Assembly (NCBI GenBank): GCA_958510825.1
Contig: CAUEHQ010000001.1
Coordinates: 1-64,000, forward strand
Source: Brachypterus glaber
Taxonomy: Eukaryota > Arthropoda > Insecta > Coleoptera > Kateretidae
Length of the DNA stretch: 64,000 bases
Reading direction: 5' to 3'
This document shows, in pieces, positions 44,561 through 55,590 of the stretch (the stretch's first letter is position 1; every line of letters begins with the position of its first letter). The notes under the pieces are model-generated. The model did not search any database, was not told where the DNA came from, and worked only from the letters and a program-made list of their open reading frames with translations. The position numbers and the translations under genes were made by a program.

Positions 44561-45512
44561 GTGATATTTAATTTTTTACATATACTTTTTAATAATATAC
44601 TACTTGTATAATAAAATATTGCTTAAAATGTATAACGTTTAAGGTAATAATAAAAAAAAATACAAAAATATAAAAGTCAAAAATAAAAATAAATGTGCGG
44701 CTTCGTTCAAATAGTTATGTAAATACGCGAGCGAAGCAGCGTGCGCATCTCTAAACGACGATTAAAATTTATTTTTTGCACGACCAAGACTAAAACCTAA
44801 TTTTACGCTTTCATTTTCGGGACTAAACTTGCCGTTTTTCTCCCTAGGGAATAAAAATCACGGCAACCTTGATAATATTAAAATATTATACTTACTATGT
44901 GCTTTGCTGGTTCAAAAATTAGGTTTGGAGGTGTTTTGTAATAAATTAGCGATTCAAACCAATTTATTTGATTTTAACAAAGAAAACCTTTAAAAATAAC
45001 ATTGTTATAACAATTTATACATACCTTAAAATTTATAATCTTCGTCCATTTTTTTGACGTTTGTGTCAACCATATTAAAAAACAATTGAAATCGCGATAG
45101 CCATGAAACTGACTTTTCGCAATTTACATTTTGATTAAATTACGAAAATAAAACAACCGATTTTAGACGCGTGGTTTTTAATTTTAATTTTATCTACCTA
45201 CCTAAATTATGTTTGGTCCTGCAAAAAATAGTGATTGCATTGCATTTCTGTTTCCCTCGCTCGCTACGCTCGCTCAGGAAACACTAATGCAGCGGGACTA
45301 AAACAGCCAGTTTAGTCCCTTGTTATATAAATAACTATTTCAAAGCGTTAACACAGGATAAAATAATTAAAAAAAAAAAAAAAATTTATATATACATGCT
45401 ATCAAATTTTTGAAAAAATCTCCCTATTAATACTTTTCAAACAAAATTATTATCAGCTGTTACCAAAGAAGTATTCTTCATGTGAACAAAATTTCAAAAA
45501 TAATGTGTACTT
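44561..45512. other. Non-coding stretch with GAGCGAAGC-type words
   Basis: No gene recognised. Short GC-rich near-palindromes (GCGAGCGAAGCAGCG at 44728, CGCTCGCTACGCTCGCTC at 45254) recall the hairpin core at 37570. GGGACTAAACTTGCCGTTTT near 44819 and AAAACAGCCAGTTTAGTCCC near 45300 face each other. They may be the ends of a decayed MITE of about 0.5 kb. Confidence 0.45.
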
Positions 45513-46553
45513 TTAGGCATTCGCGGCATAGCGCATACTTTGTTTAAACGCTATATAGCAAACCGATCACAAAGAGTTAACTTAAATCATTATTTAAGTG
45601 ACTCTATGACTGTAACCAGGGGCAGTCTCAAGGTACAGTCATGGGTCCTATTTTGTTTTTGCTTTACATAAACTCAATCTTTGATATTAAAGACTTTAAA
45701 GGTGGAATATTTTCATTTGCGGACGATACTGCCATGGTGTTTCAGGCCAACACCTGGGATGAGGTTTATGAGTTGGCTGGATATGGACTTCTTCAAATTA
45801 AAGATCGGTTAAATTTCAGCCTTCTTAGTCTTAATGTAGATAAGACACACTTTATTCTCTTTAACAAATGCTGGAAGACCGACAAATGATTATTTATACT
45901 TTAACTGTACCTATGTAAAACGAAAACAAGTTGTAAAATGTCTTGGTGTTTTGCTCGACCAGCATTTGAAATCGAGAGAACAGACAAACTATGTAAACTC
46001 TAGGCTGGGGAGGCTGGTGTATAAGTTGTATCTGCTCCGTTCAGTATTATCCAAAAAATTGTTTACCATAGTATATGGCGCCTTGGCTGTATCCATATTA
46101 AGATACTGTATAGGTATCTGGGGTGCAATGTTAGAAGATTTTTTCTTTAATGGCCTAGAGGAACTCAGAGAACGTTACTTAAAATTTTGTTTACCAAAAA
46201 TCGTCGGTACTCAACCGAACTTTTGTTTGAGGCAACAAAAGTACTTACAGTAAGACAACTTTTTATGTTTCATGCGATAGTATGGGCGCGTCAAAATCTT
46301 GATAACTTACCAGTGTCCATTCATTGTAAAAATCATCTAAGTATTCCCTTTTATAGAAAAACAGGTACTCAAAGATCACTCTTTTTTTATGCACCAAAAC
46401 TTTTTAATCAAATTCCCGCTGAAATCAAACTAATTCGAAACAACAAAAGATTTAAATTAGTTTTAAAGGAAATTATTCTTAATCACAGCCAAATGTTGGA
46501 AAATGTTTTTAAACCCTTAATTTCCCCCACCATGCCCCTCTCTTTCTCTTTCA

Positions 46554-46597
<44 letters not shown>

Positions 46598-46830
46598 TAC
46601 ACTCTCCCTACTATTAGAAGTTATTAATTACATATTATTCACTTTTCTCATTTTTTGTATGTTTTATAATTAAATTCTACAAAATATTTAAATTTATAAA
46701 TATTTTATTATTAATGATTGGAACAAATGTAAATTTAGATGGTTTTTATATATAAAATATAATAACTATGTATTTATAAAACTTTAAATGAATAAATTGA
46801 ATTAAATTGACTTACCATTAAAGTTACAGG
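45513..46830 (+). pseudogene. Non-LTR retrotransposon remnant: RT palm to C-terminus
   Basis: Coding begins in mid-domain at about 45513 (GIRGIAHTLFKRYIANRSQR). A lesion near 45620 damages the PQGS motif; then VMGPILFLLYINSIFD and the catalytic FADD at 45717-45728 follow. A frameshift near 45889 leads into KCLGVLLDQHLKS (about 45937), YGALAVSILRYCIGIWG and, after another frameshift near 46190, TVRQLFMFHAIVWARQ and KLFNQIPAEIKL. The order fits the Jockey/CR1 group. A (TC)n tract follows the coding part, and the 3' end is probably the TTGAATTAAATTGA patch near 46805. It is inactive: truncated with several frameshifts. Confidence 0.8.
46541..46592. repeat. (TC)n microsatellite
   Basis: About 25 TC units, slightly interrupted at the start, followed by a short (CA) patch. 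It lies in the 3' region of the non-LTR remnant and extends its last open frame artificially with Ser-Leu repeats. Confidence 0.92.
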
Positions 46831-47648
46831 TTAATTAAACATGGGTGTTCCTAAAATATCGGTAAAAACATGTATTTTTTTTCTTTATTCGATATTTCAC
46901 AAGCCAAAAAAGCTAGGATTGTTTTTTGTTGACAAATAATGTAGAAATAAATGTTCTATCAATTAAATTTTGTTTCATTAAAATTGATGAAGTATATTTT
47001 GAAAAATTATATCTCAAACACACCTGTCAATTTATTTGTCACGGATATTAGACAACGCATTATTATATTTTGGGGTCGCTGAAACCGAATAAAAAAAATT
47101 GACCTGGTGGAGCAATTCTGAGGACAGATTCGGTTTCAGCTACCCCGAAAATATAAAAATGCGATGCTCTAGAATCTGGAAAACATTTTTTTTTATATTA
47201 TACGCATGTGACCTCATTGTTTGAGGTTATTATTAAATGTTTAGGTTTTTGGAATACTAAAATAATACTAATAATACTAGAATAATGAATTAAAAAAAAA
47301 AAACGGAATATAAACGGTTAAACTAAACACTTTTACCAAAAAGCAAAAATTTATCCAAGACCTGGCAAAAATAGTTTTTGCGGAATATTGAATTTTATAT
47401 TGGGCATGTTAAAACTTACGACGCGAAGAATAATACATAAAATAAAATTCGTTAACATCGAGTAAACGGTTCTGGAGTTATAATAATTATTATATTAATA
47501 ACTTCAGAACCGTTCAGTCAATGTCAACGAATTTTATTTTATAACTAACTTTTGTTAATTACTATTATATTGGACATTAAACTTAAGCAAAATTTTAGGT
47601 GCGCCTCCTTTTTTTTTGAGTTTAGTGTACAGTTTCAGTAGAAAATAA
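46831..47648. other. Intronic stretch with two hairpins
   Basis: At about 47065-47160, GCATTATTATATTTTGGGGT, then CGCTGAAACCGAAT, pairs with ATTCGGTTTCAGCTACCCCG and on. At 47437-47543 there is a 45-bp-arm hairpin (described separately). No coding. Confidence 0.5.
47437..47543. repeat. Hairpin with about 45-bp arms
   Basis: TAAAATTCGTTAACATCGAG and ACGGTTCTGGAGTTAT on the left pair with ATAACTTCAGAACCGT and CAATGTCAACGAATTTTA on the right. The loop is AT-only. A few mismatches are present. Confidence 0.8.
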
Positions 47649-48606
47649 CACTAGGCAACAAATCGCAACTTTTTTTTTTGCCCCGATCTGAAAGTAAATT
47701 TTTCGTTTGGACTTTTTAAATAAAAAGGTTAAAATGAAAGTGCAGAGTTTACTTAATTGCTCATTTGTGGCAAAACTGTCAAATTTTTTTAAAAACTTTA
47801 TAGAACTTAATTTGTAGATTATAAAATTCTATACAAAAATATTTATACAAATATTTTTTTTATTTTGCTTAGTTTGTTCCTAAAAAGTAAATAAATGAAA
47901 AAGATATAAAATTAAAGTACACAGTGTAAACAATTTTCCGAGCTCAAAAAATATATTTTTCTTATCAATTTAAAGGCGCAGAATCCAAATTTGACCTTAA
48001 AAAAATTCAGCACGTCTTATTTTTTAAATTTTAGTACATGCAATTATGCCAATTTAAAAATAATTTATAAAACAAAATATTGTGTATTTTTGTTTATTTT
48101 TTTAATGGTTCTACATCATAAAAATGTTACTTTATTACATAAGAACCATAATACGTAACATTTTTTTAGTTCATTTTTGACCCCCTAGTAATGATTTTTG
48201 ACAATTTTTAGCATTAGTACGTGGCGATAAGCTTGTCCCCTTATGCAGCCTTCTTCTTACCCTCCACCCCTACTTAGTTTTGTCACATTATCCTTTTTTT
48301 TAATATTTTTTTTTCATAATATCCCTATTTATTCTACCTATGAATTTAAAATTTCTATGTTTTAAGTTGGGTATTTTTTAACTAATATTGAGTCGCCGAA
48401 TCCAAATTAGTCCTTGAAATATTTTTGTCTCCCATGATTTTAGAACAAAAGAGGGATAAAATAATGATTTTTTAACATTTTTATCTTATTTTTCTCAGAA
48501 AACTTAGGTAATAGAAATATTCTGAGGCCAGATTCGGTTTCAGCGACCCAAAATTAGTTAAAAAACATATGACTCCAATCGGGGCAAGAAACCGTGTTGC
48601 CTAGTG
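47649..48606. mobile_element. CACTA-ended MITE, TAA duplication, abutting exon 6
   Basis: CACTAGGCAACA at 47649 pairs with TGTTGCCTAGTG ending at 48606. The repeat resumes inward as TTTGCCCCGAT with ATCGGGGCAAG. TAA occurs on both sides (47646-47648 and 48607-48609). CACTA termini with a 3-bp duplication are the signature of CACTA/EnSpm-type (CMC superfamily) elements. No transposase, so non-autonomous. Only 23 intronic bases lie between its right end and transporter exon 6, so the branch point for that exon probably lies at or inside the element's end. Confidence 0.85.
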
Positions 48607-48629
48607 TAATTTAATTATTTTTTTTTTAG

Positions 48630-49167
48630 GTTTTTATACTATTCTCCCAGACCAAATGCAAGTGGTAAATCCTTTGCTGATTCTTAGCTTCATTCCTCTC
48701 TTTACCTACGTTGTATATCCCCTCCTTGGAAAAATTAATCTACTGAAAACACCTTTACAACGAATGTGCTGTGGAGGATTTCTAGCAGCTGCAGCATTTG
48801 CATTAACTGCTTGTGTTTCCTTAGCTCTGGAAAGCACTGATCCGGTCCTTCCAGAGGCAGGAAATATCCAGATTAGGATTTACAACCCAGCGTCTTGCCC
48901 ATTAAAAGTGGAAGTTCATGATGAAGATAAATCTTTTTTGACGTTTAAAGCTGAAGTTCCAATTTTTGACACGTATACTGAAAAGAATATTCCATACACT
49001 GAAGATAAAGTAATAAGTTTTAAAATATCCAGTTGTACTACTTTGAAAGAGTTATATACGTATAATATTAGCCAGGCACATGCTTATGGAATATTGGTCA
49101 ATACTAAGGGAATCCAAATTTTCCTTGATAATATTGAAAAGAGCGAAGATGGAAAACCTTTATTAAG
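48630..49167 (+). CDS. SLC15/POT transporter, exon 6 (TM8-TM9 and start of the extracellular domain)
   Basis: Acceptor TTTTTTTTAG (to 48629) and donor GTATGT (49168). The 538-nt exon starts in phase 1 and ends in phase 2. It encodes the conserved LPDQMQVVNPLLILSFIPLF, then YPLLGKINLLKTPLQRMCCG, then a small-residue-rich helix GGFLAAAAFALTACVSLALE. After that comes a hydrophilic, beta-rich stretch. In animal PEPT-type transporters a large extracellular domain lies between TM9 and TM10, and this stretch (IQIRIYNPASCPLKVEVHDE and on) is its first part. Its open frame has no defect. Confidence 0.97.
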
Positions 49168-50149
49168 GTATGTAAAACAATGTGTGAAGATATCATAATA
49201 TAATATTATCTTCATATCTTAGATATGTAATGTTTTTATTTCCATGGTAGGTATACTCTTTGGATACATATGTGTATGTATTATTGGACGTTTGTAAGAC
49301 CACCCTTGTGGGGATTTTCGCCTGAATTAAACCAGGACTGTGGGGACTTTTGTAATTGTGGGGACTTACACACGTCCCCTCAAGTATTTTTAGCCACAGT
49401 TTCCTTATTTTTAAACTATTTTGAAAATTTCTTAGATAGAAAGTTTCCCATTTTGTATATCTCTAAATAATATTAATTTTGTCAACAACAAAGAAGTATA
49501 ATAGGAAAAAAAGTAGTTTTTTAAATGACCCCACAATACTATTAAATATTTGGTGTGTTAAAATTTTAAGTTTTACTATACTTGTGGGGACTAGTTGTAG
49601 TTTAAGAATGTGGCTCCCTCTGTAAAAAATAAATAAATTTTATAATTTAATTATTTTGTGTGTGTGTAACATTTTGGGGATGAAAAATGCAATTAAATTG
49701 CAATTTCTTATTTAAAATTTAGAAATTTTGGCATTATGTGTATAAATTTTTATGGGACGAAGTTTAACATTTGTTATATTTTGATTTATTTTGTGTAAAT
49801 ATTTTTGCTGGAACAATCAATATTATTGATATAAAATAAAATAAAAATTTTAATATGATTTAATATATATTTTTTTAAATTCTGTATTAAGGTAAAATAA
49901 AAAAAGCTTTTTTAAATAACCTGAAACGGGTAGATGCGAAAACTTGCTTTTAGACAAAAATAAAGTATGCGAAAATTTTCTTCTATATGAGGTGGCAGTT
50001 TTAATTTAATAATTAAGACTTTTTTGATATTTGGGTCAGGATATAAGGAAACACATAGAGACTATTACTTACCTTTACCTATTTTTACCCAACGTGATGT
50101 TTACTGGAAAAAATCACTTGGACAACTGATTTTCTAAATAAGTTCTACT
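49168..50149. other. Intronic stretch with TGTGGGGAC repeats
   Basis: The word TGTGGGGA(C/T) occurs at about 49305, 49339, 49357 and 49573, with its complement GTCCCCTCA at 49374 and CCCCACAAT at 49531. The same word recurs at 55423-55600 beyond the DFSENY element, so it may mark a larger element or subterminal repeats of it. A 66-codon frame at 49270-49470 is part of this repeat. Confidence 0.5.
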
Positions 50150-50590
50150 CATATTTTTTCACGAAAACTACCCTCTGCCCCTTTAGGGGTAAGTTAGAAT
50201 TTTTTTATAATCAGATTCACTTTCAACAAACTTAAAAACCCCAATATAACAAGTTTCACGAAAACTAACCCCCCCCCCTCCTCAGGGGTGGATTTAGAAA
50301 AAATTTATTATCAGATTCACTTTCAGCAACCTCAAAAACCCTAATACACCAGTTTTCACGAAAACTACCCCTACCACTCAGGGAGTGAAATAGGAAAAAA
50401 AGTATTATCAGATTCATATTCGTCGACCCCAAAAACCCCTATATACCAATTTTGAAGAAAATATTAATAATATTGAAAAATATTTACCCCCTCACCCCCT
50501 CGGGGTTAGAATTAGAAAAGTTTTTTTATCAGATTCAATTTCAGCTACCTCAAAAACCCATATATAGCAATTTTCATTTTTCTAAAAAAA
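50150..50590. repeat. Diverged tandem repeat, about 105-120 bp unit
   Basis: Four to five units each contain TTATCAGATTCA, then TTTCAGCNACCTCAAAAACC, then TATANNCCAATTTTCACGAA (N for variable positions), and a C-rich block with CTCAGGGG. Units start near 50152, 50251, 50356 and 50480. The unit resembles the GATTCGGTTTCAGCGACCCA motif at 48523. A tail AAGTCTCTAGCTTAAAGCGT, then TCTTAAGTTATCGTG (50690-50725), is shared with about 29124-29160. Confidence 0.8.
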
Positions 50591-50740
50591 ATGTATTTTC
50601 CCCAAATGCCCCCCTTGCCGCACCCCATTGTTTACCAAAAACAATCCCAAGCGAGAACTTTTGGTAAAATACCTGTATACCAAATTTCAAGTCTCTAGCT
50701 TAAAGCGTTCTTAAGTTATCGTGCCCATAAGATTTCCCGG

Positions 50741-50786
50741 ACAGACCGATCGACCGATCGACCGACCGACCGACTGACCGATCGAC
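50741..50786. repeat. (CGAC/CGAT)n microsatellite
   Basis: GACAGACCGATCGACCGATC, then GACCGACCGACCGACTGACC and on, is a tandem tetranucleotide. A shorter GGACAGACACAG counterpart follows the related repeat at 29170. Confidence 0.9.
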
Positions 50787-51753
50787 AATTTTTTTTTGCT
50801 CAAAATTTATTTATGGGTAATTATTTCAAAAAGGGGATATTTATAGTTCATATTTTTAATTATATATTTTTTTTAATTCTGTTATTTTTGTTTAAGTTTT
50901 ATTGCGAATATGTTATAACAAATAAGGAAAAAATAGTGGTCGTTATTTAATGTGACTAACTTTAGAAAAAAACAATAATTTTTGAAGTTGGTAGGTACGG
51001 AGGTGAGGGGCTATTACGGAGGTGAGAAATTTGAAAGAAAGCAAAAATATTTTACAGTATTGTTGTGTATTTTTAAGTAAGAGTACACTATAATGAAACA
51101 AACATAGTTTATATTTATTATTACATACTTTTTAAAGAAGGAACATAACAATTTAAACCTATATAGGAACCAAAGAAATTATTTTCAGGTACAAAAAATA
51201 ATACTAAAAAATAATTTGCACAAAATCTGTATTAAAATAAAAATAAACTGTACAAGTTTAAATATAATTAGAAAAAAAATATCCACAAAATAACTTCATT
51301 TACCAAAATAAGTTATAGCATTTTTACTTTAACGTAAATTAGGCACAACGGGAAGATTAAAAATATGTTGACCTCTTTTAATTTGGGGTTTTTTTAAAAC
51401 AGATACTATATCATGGTTTGATATAATCCCGACATCTTCAACATTTGGAAAAATAAAAAAAATTCCTTTTGATGATCTTCGGAAATATTTAACAAGATAA
51501 TCATTTTGGTTTTCTAAGGATATAACCACTGCTACATAATGAAAAAATTGTTTTTTTTTGCCAGAAAACCTTACCAATACATAATCATCTATCTTAAGAC
51601 TTAAAGAACCTTTAACAATTTTTGAAAGAGGCACATCATCATCTGAACTGGATAAATTTAGTCTATTAGATGACAGTGGCTGCAAAGGTAGGCTTTCTTC
51701 GCTTTCTGTGTCGGAACCATAAACGTCTACATAACGGATTTTTTTATGCATAT

Positions 51754-51935
51754 CTAAATGTTTAAAGTTAAGATAATATTTGGCAAGTTTTAAAAACCTA
51801 ATTTAGTAAATAATAAGTAAGAATTAAACGAAAACCCAAATAATTAAATGCAAACCCAAAGAATTAAATGAATACCGAAAAAAAAAAGGATACGATTCTC
51901 TTTATTAGAAATGTTATCTTCCATCTTGTTCTTAC
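51754..51935 (-). other. Intron of the DFSENY gene
   Basis: On the minus strand, GTAAGA follows TATTATG (exon end at 51936) and ACATTTAG precedes ATATGCAT (exon start at 51753). Removing the 182 bases joins the frame as YNYY-D-MHKKIRYVDVY without a break, which supports a true spliced intron. Confidence 0.7.
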
Positions 51936-51995
51936 CATAATAGTTGTACGGGTTTTCAATTTCTACTTTATAAGACATAGATCCCGAATCATAAT

Positions 51996-52262
51996 TTATG
52001 TTTGTTTTTATGTTTGTTTTTAACCTCGTACTATTCTACTTAATTAAGCATCCCCTAAGTCCAGGACTTGTGTGGGCTAGTAGTAGAGGGAACCACCGGC
52101 TTTAATTGACTTTCGAACCAATATATCTAGGGAGTACGCCTTCGCCAAATTTCAATTATTAATTAACTGAAAAAGGCAATCGGCGCCAGTGAGGTTTGAA
52201 CTCACGATCATTAGATCAGTGTTAGGCTATATCGATGCCATTGACCACTGAGCTAAATCTCC
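51996..52262 (-). mobile_element. tRNA-derived SINE, copy C, inserted in the DFSENY gene
   Basis: It is nearly identical to copy A, including the GGGAGATTTAGCTCAG head, the B box GAGTTCAAACCTC and the AGGTTAAAAACAAACATAAA tail. CATAAT flanks both ends (51990-51995 and 52263-52268) as the target duplication. Removing the SINE with one duplication copy restores an open reading (VCMHYDSGSMSYKVEIENPY) across the site, so it interrupted a coding exon. It is younger than the gene it hit. Confidence 0.92.
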
Positions 52263-55200
52263 CATAATGCATGCATACTTCATCTGCAGTGCAATCTTTA
52301 CAAGTTAGTTCTCTAAAACGAATCACGAAAGGGTTTGTTTTGGTCCAAACAGCCTCGTGAACCTTCATTGTACCCTTAAACACTTCTAAAGAAGTCGGAA
52401 GTTTAGAGTCGAAGTCCAACATTTCTTGCTCATTTATGGGTAAAATTCTGATTCCTTTTAAAGTTGCAAGCTTATCGAGTAGTGTCTCGTAATTGGGTAT
52501 TTCCTTTCCTCTGGCTACAATGCTGTCAGCAGTTCTCTTCACACATCCGCCGATGCCATCTGGAGCACCCTTACCGTGATGGCTTTCAAAATAGTGCCAT
52601 CTTACTGAAGTCGCTCCTAGTGACCTGGCAAGCACCGTTAAAAAGAAAAACATTTTTTTGTTTTTATACTGGGTACTTGGCCCATCACTTAAAAAATGGA
52701 CTTCATTTAAAATTGAGTGTTTGCTTTTTATATCTTTGATTATAGGACTTAAATTGGCACATATGGCGGACGGGTCATGCCTTAACGACTTCGAGAGAGT
52801 ACAGTATGAAGTTGTTACTGCTTTAGGTTCTTCTGCTGTCTGTATCTTTTCGTACGTTACAACTGTGTGCAAAGTTATTTGGGGTTTGGAGCCATTAAAA
52901 TGGGCGGATTGTATTTCTTCGGAGTATTTACATAGATAATTTTCCGAGAAATCCATGTGTATTAAAATATCATGGTTAGAAAGGTTTTTCTTTAATTTTT
53001 TAATTTGTTCATACTGGTGTAACATATTAAAATGGTGCTTTAAAAACTTAGGTAAGGTAATTTGAAATTCATATACTAATTGTTTTTTGGTACAGAAAAT
53101 AGTTTTGCTTAACTTTCTTAACGCAAAGTTTTTGTTTACCTTTTACTGTATGTTGTTCCTTTTTCGTCGCCCATTTTTCATATTTAACATGTTCTTTTGG
53201 GTTAAAGTCTAAAAATAGAACTTTCTTACATTTACAATCAGGAAATTCTCTTTTAAAACACATTTCTTTTATTTTTCCTTCTGAAGAGCATGTTATATTT
53301 TTAATAACTTCTTCGCTGCTGTTTTCTTTTATAATGCTGTAAAATTTTAGTTTGGAAACAACAAATTTAAAATTTACATGTGTTTCACTCATACAAGTAT
53401 CATGATCTTTAGCGTTTAGGGGTACAACCCAAAATGGTCTTAACTTGCAAAAAAAGTTGTAACTTATTTTCGTATTAGGATATATATGGCAAAACTTAGT
53501 ATGTAAATCTTTTAAAGAATAATTTAAATACCGCTTTTGCTTCTTCACTTTTTTGAACGTTATAGTTTCCTTTTTGCCAGGACACATCCTACTCGAATCA
53601 TCATTTTCGTAAAAGTTTTTAATATCTTTTTTAAGTTCTGTCCAGACAAGATCGCATTTCTTTTTGTTTTTACAGTAAAGCAACCTTTTAGGAACCAACG
53701 TTTTAAGCTTTTCTTGAAATCTGTATCTTTTTATAACTTTTCCTGAAATAGTCGACATAAGTTTTCTTCTATCTTCTCGATTATTTTTGCCCGATACATT
53801 TTGTTTAATTTGCGTGGATAATACTTCCCCAAGAAGTAAAGCTTGTTTTACCTCTGGGGTAACTATTTGGCCTTTAATAATTTCTTTAACATTCGACTTA
53901 GGAGAATCTTTTTTTGGTTCCTTTTTTTATTTCTATAGAGCTGTTTCTTGTACTTTTCTTTCTTAGATTTTTCACTTTGTAGCTCTTTCTTTAGGGTTTT
54001 AATTTTTAATTTTAACATTTTTCTGTTGCTTTTTGATCGTTTTTTTCCCGCTACAGATCTTGCTGATGGTCTAGGATTTTTCGGAACGTTATTGTTTTGA
54101 ACAATGGGATCATCTTGATGTGGGGAAGATGGTGGTGTTTCCAAGCTGTTAACTCTTTGCTGCATATTTTTTTTTTCTGTCATAACATCTTTTACTTCTA
54201 TCCTTCCAATTTTTTCTTAATAACCTTTGTTGTCGAGGAGTAAGTTCAGTGATAGGTTTTATTTTTCCCTGCTCTTTTCTTTGTTTGTATCTTTCCCTTT
54301 CCAACCTTTTTGCTTCTTCATACTTTTCTGGATTACTTCTAATCGCCTCTCTAAATTTTCTTGCTCTTAATTTTGCCTTTTCTCTTATTTCCTGCCTGTT
54401 TTTTTCATTACTGTTTATTTTATGTCTAGCCATATTGTCCTAAAGAGGTTAAAATATAAAAATTATCACCTCCGTGCTACAAGTTTCACCTCCGTAACAA
54501 AAATTTTGTTATGGAGGTGAGGTTACGGAGGTGAGAATTTTAACGGTTTTTTAATATTATAGCATTTATTTTAAATCATTTTCTTTTCAAAGTTTATATT
54601 TAAAAAAATTACCCTTATTTACATCAAAAACAAAAAAACTCATATTTTATTTTTTTCAAACGAATCTCAAAATAGCTGTTACAATAGTGAGAAAATTGAA
54701 CTTACCCTGTGTCAAAATCACCGCATGGTCACAAAAAACTAGCTCTAATTACAGGCACACATCCACTTCGTTTCGCCGACAGGAGCAGACTGGTATAAAA
54801 GAATGCGGTTACTCCAAAAAAAGTCCCCCCTCTTCATTTCGTTGAATTTTACTGAATATAACGCACTTGGTTATGGAGGTGAGATAAAAAGCCGAGGACA
54901 ACTTATTTTTAGTAATACCGCAAAGGGCAAATAAACAAAAAATACAAAAACGCTTTTTTTTATTAGATTTTGAGTTGTTTTAGGTCTTACAAGGCTTTTA
55001 TTTAGAGTAAATGATCATTAAGTCGAAAAAAAATAAAACAGTATATTATAATCTCTATGTGGGGACACTGAACGCGGAGGTGAGAAATGAGACTTTAAGG
55101 ATAAAAAAAAAATATTTAAAAAATAACGACTCATTATTTTATGTGTGTTTCAGTAAAAGATACTATTCCTTTTCTGAATACTAACGGTTATTTTTTTTTT

Positions 55201-55423
55201 TAATATAAAATTAAAGTTAAAAAAACCAACGGGGACGGAAATATCCCCTTTTTGAAATAATTACCCTTATATCGACATAAAACGTCATAAAACGCAAAAA
55301 TACACAAAAAAAATTTTGAAATCTTTTGCACGAATACAAGGCTTTCCGAAATTTTGAACATTTTTAAAATGGGAAAGCAAAATGCGGGAAATATTTTATA
55401 CACGCCTGAGCTTTAAGCATATT

Positions 55424-55590
55424 GTGGGGACATATATACACACATGATATTTTATTAAATTGTGGGGTCACACACCTGAAGTTTACCTCTATTGTGAGGA
55501 CATATATACACACCGGATATTTAATTATATTGTGGGGGCATACATACAGTTTACAAGTATTGTGAGGACATTTTTACACACTACATTGTG
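55424..55590. repeat. Tandem repeat, about 68-bp unit, TATTGTGNGGACATATATAC
   Basis: Three units start at about 55421, 55490 and 55558 with ATTGTG(G/A)GGACAT, followed by ACACAC words and a TTATATTGTGGGG half. The TGTGGGGAC word is shared with 49300-49580, on the other side of the DFSENY element. Confidence 0.75.

Larger units (their letters stand above)
51329..54433 (-). pseudogene. Multi-part transposon gene with DFSENY / SDGPSTQYK / SHGKGAPDGIGG motifs
   Basis: Minus strand, in order: a basic N-terminus (from 54433; ELTPRQQRLLRKNWKDRSKR); a PPSSPHQDD...PSARSVAGKKR segment with a Lys-rich coiled region (to about 53870); a Cys/His-containing middle part (to about 53069; CKCKKVLFLDFN). The core follows (53025 down to 52268) with MDFSENYLCKYSEEIQS, EVHFLSDGPSTQYKNK and FESHHGKGAPDGIGG. 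After a SINE insertion and a GT-AG intron of 182 bp (51754-51935) comes a C-terminal domain (DDYVLVRFSGKKKQFFHYVA). Frames change at A/T runs near 54166 and 53920 and near 53100. Similar proteins are widespread in insects as uncharacterised, transposon-borne genes. The spaced Asp residues and SHGKG block suggest a DDE-type nuclease, but the superfamily is not known to me. Confidence 0.7.
50815..55270 (-). mobile_element. TIR-bounded element carrying the DFSENY/SHGKG gene, about 4.4 kb
   Basis: GGGTAATTATTTCAAAAAGG, then GGATATTT, at 50816-50843 faces its complement AAATATCCCC...GAAATAATTACCC at 55240-55267. A second facing pair, GTCGTTATTT (about 50940) and AAATAACGAC (about 55119), lies further inside. 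Between these and the coding region the motif ACGGAGGTGAG (or CTCACCTCCGT) recurs at about 50998, 51016, 54472, 54493, 54514, 54526, 54874 and 55075, on both sides of the gene. This is the expected layout of subterminal transposase-binding sites. The arms are diverged, so exact ends and duplication are uncertain. Confidence 0.65.
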
